Assembly: GCF_019634845.1 (NCBI RefSeq)
Contig: NZ_JAHCAQ010000007.1
Coordinates: 1 to 64,000 of the forward strand
Length of the DNA stretch: 64,000 nt
DNA from: Dokdonella sp.
GTDB taxonomy: Bacteria > Pseudomonadota > Gammaproteobacteria > Xanthomonadales > Rhodanobacteraceae
Direction: 5' to 3'
Shown here: piece by piece, positions 63,171 through 64,000 of the stretch
Position numbering within the stretch: position 1 is the stretch's first letter
How the letters are laid out: each line of letters begins with the position of its first letter
Notes under the pieces: generated by a model
Told to the model about the DNA's origin: nothing
What the model saw: only the letters and a program-made list of their open reading frames with translations
Database searches by the model: none
Position numbers and translations under genes: made by a program

Positions 63171-64000
63171 CCGCGCACGCCTTCGCGGCGCCGCGTCGCG
63201 AGCAGGCGCTCGAGTACGAACAGGACCGCGATCGCCCATGCCAGCCAGCCATCGAGCGCGCGCGCGCCGTGCAGCGCCGCAGCACTGGCGCCGGTGGCGG
63301 CCATGCCGCCGACTGCGGGCGCCGAGGTGGCGGCGAAGGCGCGCGTCGGCGCCGCCGGGCTGCCGCGCAGTGCCGCCAGCAGCCGGTCGGGAAAGTCGGC
63401 ATCGAGCAGCCATGGCAGGTCGGCCGGCGCCAAGCTCGCCGGCAGTGTGATGAGGCGCCCTGCGCCACGAGCCTCGACGCGCGCGAGCACGCGGCCGTCA
63501 CCATCGCGCCACAACACCCGCCCGCGCGTCGCCGTGGCCGGTGCGAGCAGCGCGGTGCCGCCCTGCTCGACCCAGCTCGTCAGCGCGGCCGGCGCCGCCG
63601 CGCCGAGCCACAGCAGCCAGCCGTGGTCGGCGGGCAGCCCGGCCGCGAGCGGCTGCGCATCGAGCGTGTAGCGCGCCGGCTCGCGCAGGTTCCATGCCGC
63701 CAGCGCGGCACGCAGGTAAGCGAGCGCCGCGTCGGCGTTGTCGGCGTGGCGCACGTGCACGCGCACCGCCGCCGTGGCCGGCGCGATCGCCGACGGTGCG
63801 CTGCCGTCCACCACGATCCAGTCGATGGCATGGGCGAGCTGCGGGCGCTCGCCGTCGAGTCCATCGAGTGTGCGCGGCACCACCACGCGCAGGCGCGCGC
63901 CCGCCGGCGCGAGCGCGTCGAGCTCGCGCAGCAGGCTCGCGGTCGCGGTCGGTCCCGGCGCGGGCGCCGCCTCCAGCAGCGGGAATCCCGGCGCCAGCCA
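63167..64000 (-). CDS. BatA-like membrane protein (N-terminus beyond window)
   Basis: The 277 C-terminal residues of a larger protein. The visible part is a Rossmann-like or amidotransferase-like fold (TASLLRELDALAPAGARLRVVVP, AIDWIVVDG, GLPADHGWLLWLG) ending in one transmembrane helix (LAWAIAVLFVLERLLA) and a basic tail. The first gene of the group ends here; its N-terminal BatA domain would lie past base 64000. Stop overlaps the DUF4175 start (ATGA). Confidence 0.65.
   Translation of the reverse strand, partial: WLAPGFPLLEAAPAPGPTATASLLRELDALAPAGARLRVVVPRTLDGLDGERPQLAHAIDWIVVDGSAPSAIAPATAAVRVHVRHADNADAALAYLRAALAAWNLREPARYTLDAQPLAAGLPADHGWLLWLGAAAPAALTSWVEQGGTALLAPATATRGRVLWRDGDGRVLARVEARGAGRLITLPASLAPADLPWLLDADFPDRLLAALRGSPAAPTRAFAATSAPAVGGMAATGASAAALHGARALDGWLAWAIAVLFVLERLLATRRREGVRG

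Noticed and set aside
61266-63671. 801-residue plus-strand frame
   Set aside because: It is antisense to the DUF4175 gene and the end of the BatA-like gene; no start signal or motif.

Overview
This is a GC-rich (about 70 %) chromosomal window with dense, alternating gene blocks. It looks like a gammaproteobacterium of the order Xanthomonadales (Lysobacterales), perhaps a Dokdonella/Aquimonas/Ahniella-like lineage. The assignment rests on gene content and order recalled from that group (pgk-pyk, PPi-type phosphofructokinase beside adk and mpl, hemL near rubredoxin) and on secreted proteins sharing an IFxDGFE-like motif. It was not checked by a database search. No rRNA, tRNA, CRISPR array, insertion sequence or prophage was found.

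Layout. 1-7.5 kb: a zinc-ribbon Ser/Thr kinase (cut by the window edge), a TonB-C periplasmic protein, pyruvate kinase, the ohrR-ohr peroxide-defence pair with a palindromic operator, a secreted GH18 chitinase, and a HAD phosphatase-pgk pair. 8.2-12.4 kb: a DUF4097-like beta-repeat protein, a secreted SpoIID/LytB-domain protein and an MFS sugar porter. 12.7-21.7 kb: an eight-gene minus-strand respiratory operon, the most unusual part of the window. 22.3-32.8 kb: a secreted clan-A glycosidase-like protein, a K+-independent H+-pyrophosphatase, an M23 peptidase, a DUF2165 protein, a GST, an autotransporter-like protein and a PPi-type phosphofructokinase. 33-47.4 kb: adk, mpl, a LON-domain protein, a large secreted amidase, glyoxalase I, an ArgD-like aminotransferase, a SufR-like regulator coupled to a His-rich periplasmic protein, an HSDL2-like SDR, a K+ channel, hemL, a broken FG-GAP gene, rubredoxin, DUF192 and a PfkB kinase. 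47.7-53.3 kb: the mreBCD-mrdA-rodA rod-shape operon. 53.4-64 kb: amn, fadE, a 7TM/degenerate GGDEF protein, a DUF4124 protein, and three translationally coupled membrane proteins of the kind found beside MoxR/DUF58 genes.

The respiratory operon encodes, in transcription order: a 54-residue membrane peptide, a CuA subunit II, a B-type heme-copper subunit I, a SCO protein, a cytochrome b/2x[4Fe-4S]/FlpD(MvhD)-like fusion, a small membrane-anchored protein, a second heme-copper-like subunit I, and a cytochrome b/[2Fe-2S]/FAD-NAD(P)H reductase fusion. The first subunit I has Gln where the O2-reducing enzymes carry the cross-linked Tyr. The second lacks that Tyr and shows His-Asp where a His-His pair is usual. 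A near-consensus FNR/DNR box (TTGAT-N4-GTCAA) lies upstream. My inference is an anaerobically or NO-induced complex, possibly an NO reductase-like enzyme, fed by two paralogous cytochrome b modules that end in different electron-input domains. I know of no described complex with this exact composition.

A second theme is pyrophosphate use: the H+-PPase and a phosphofructokinase carrying the PPi-type PKT(V)DND motif lie 6 kb apart. Other genes serve envelope construction and remodelling (mre/mrd, mpl, the amidase, M23, SpoIID).
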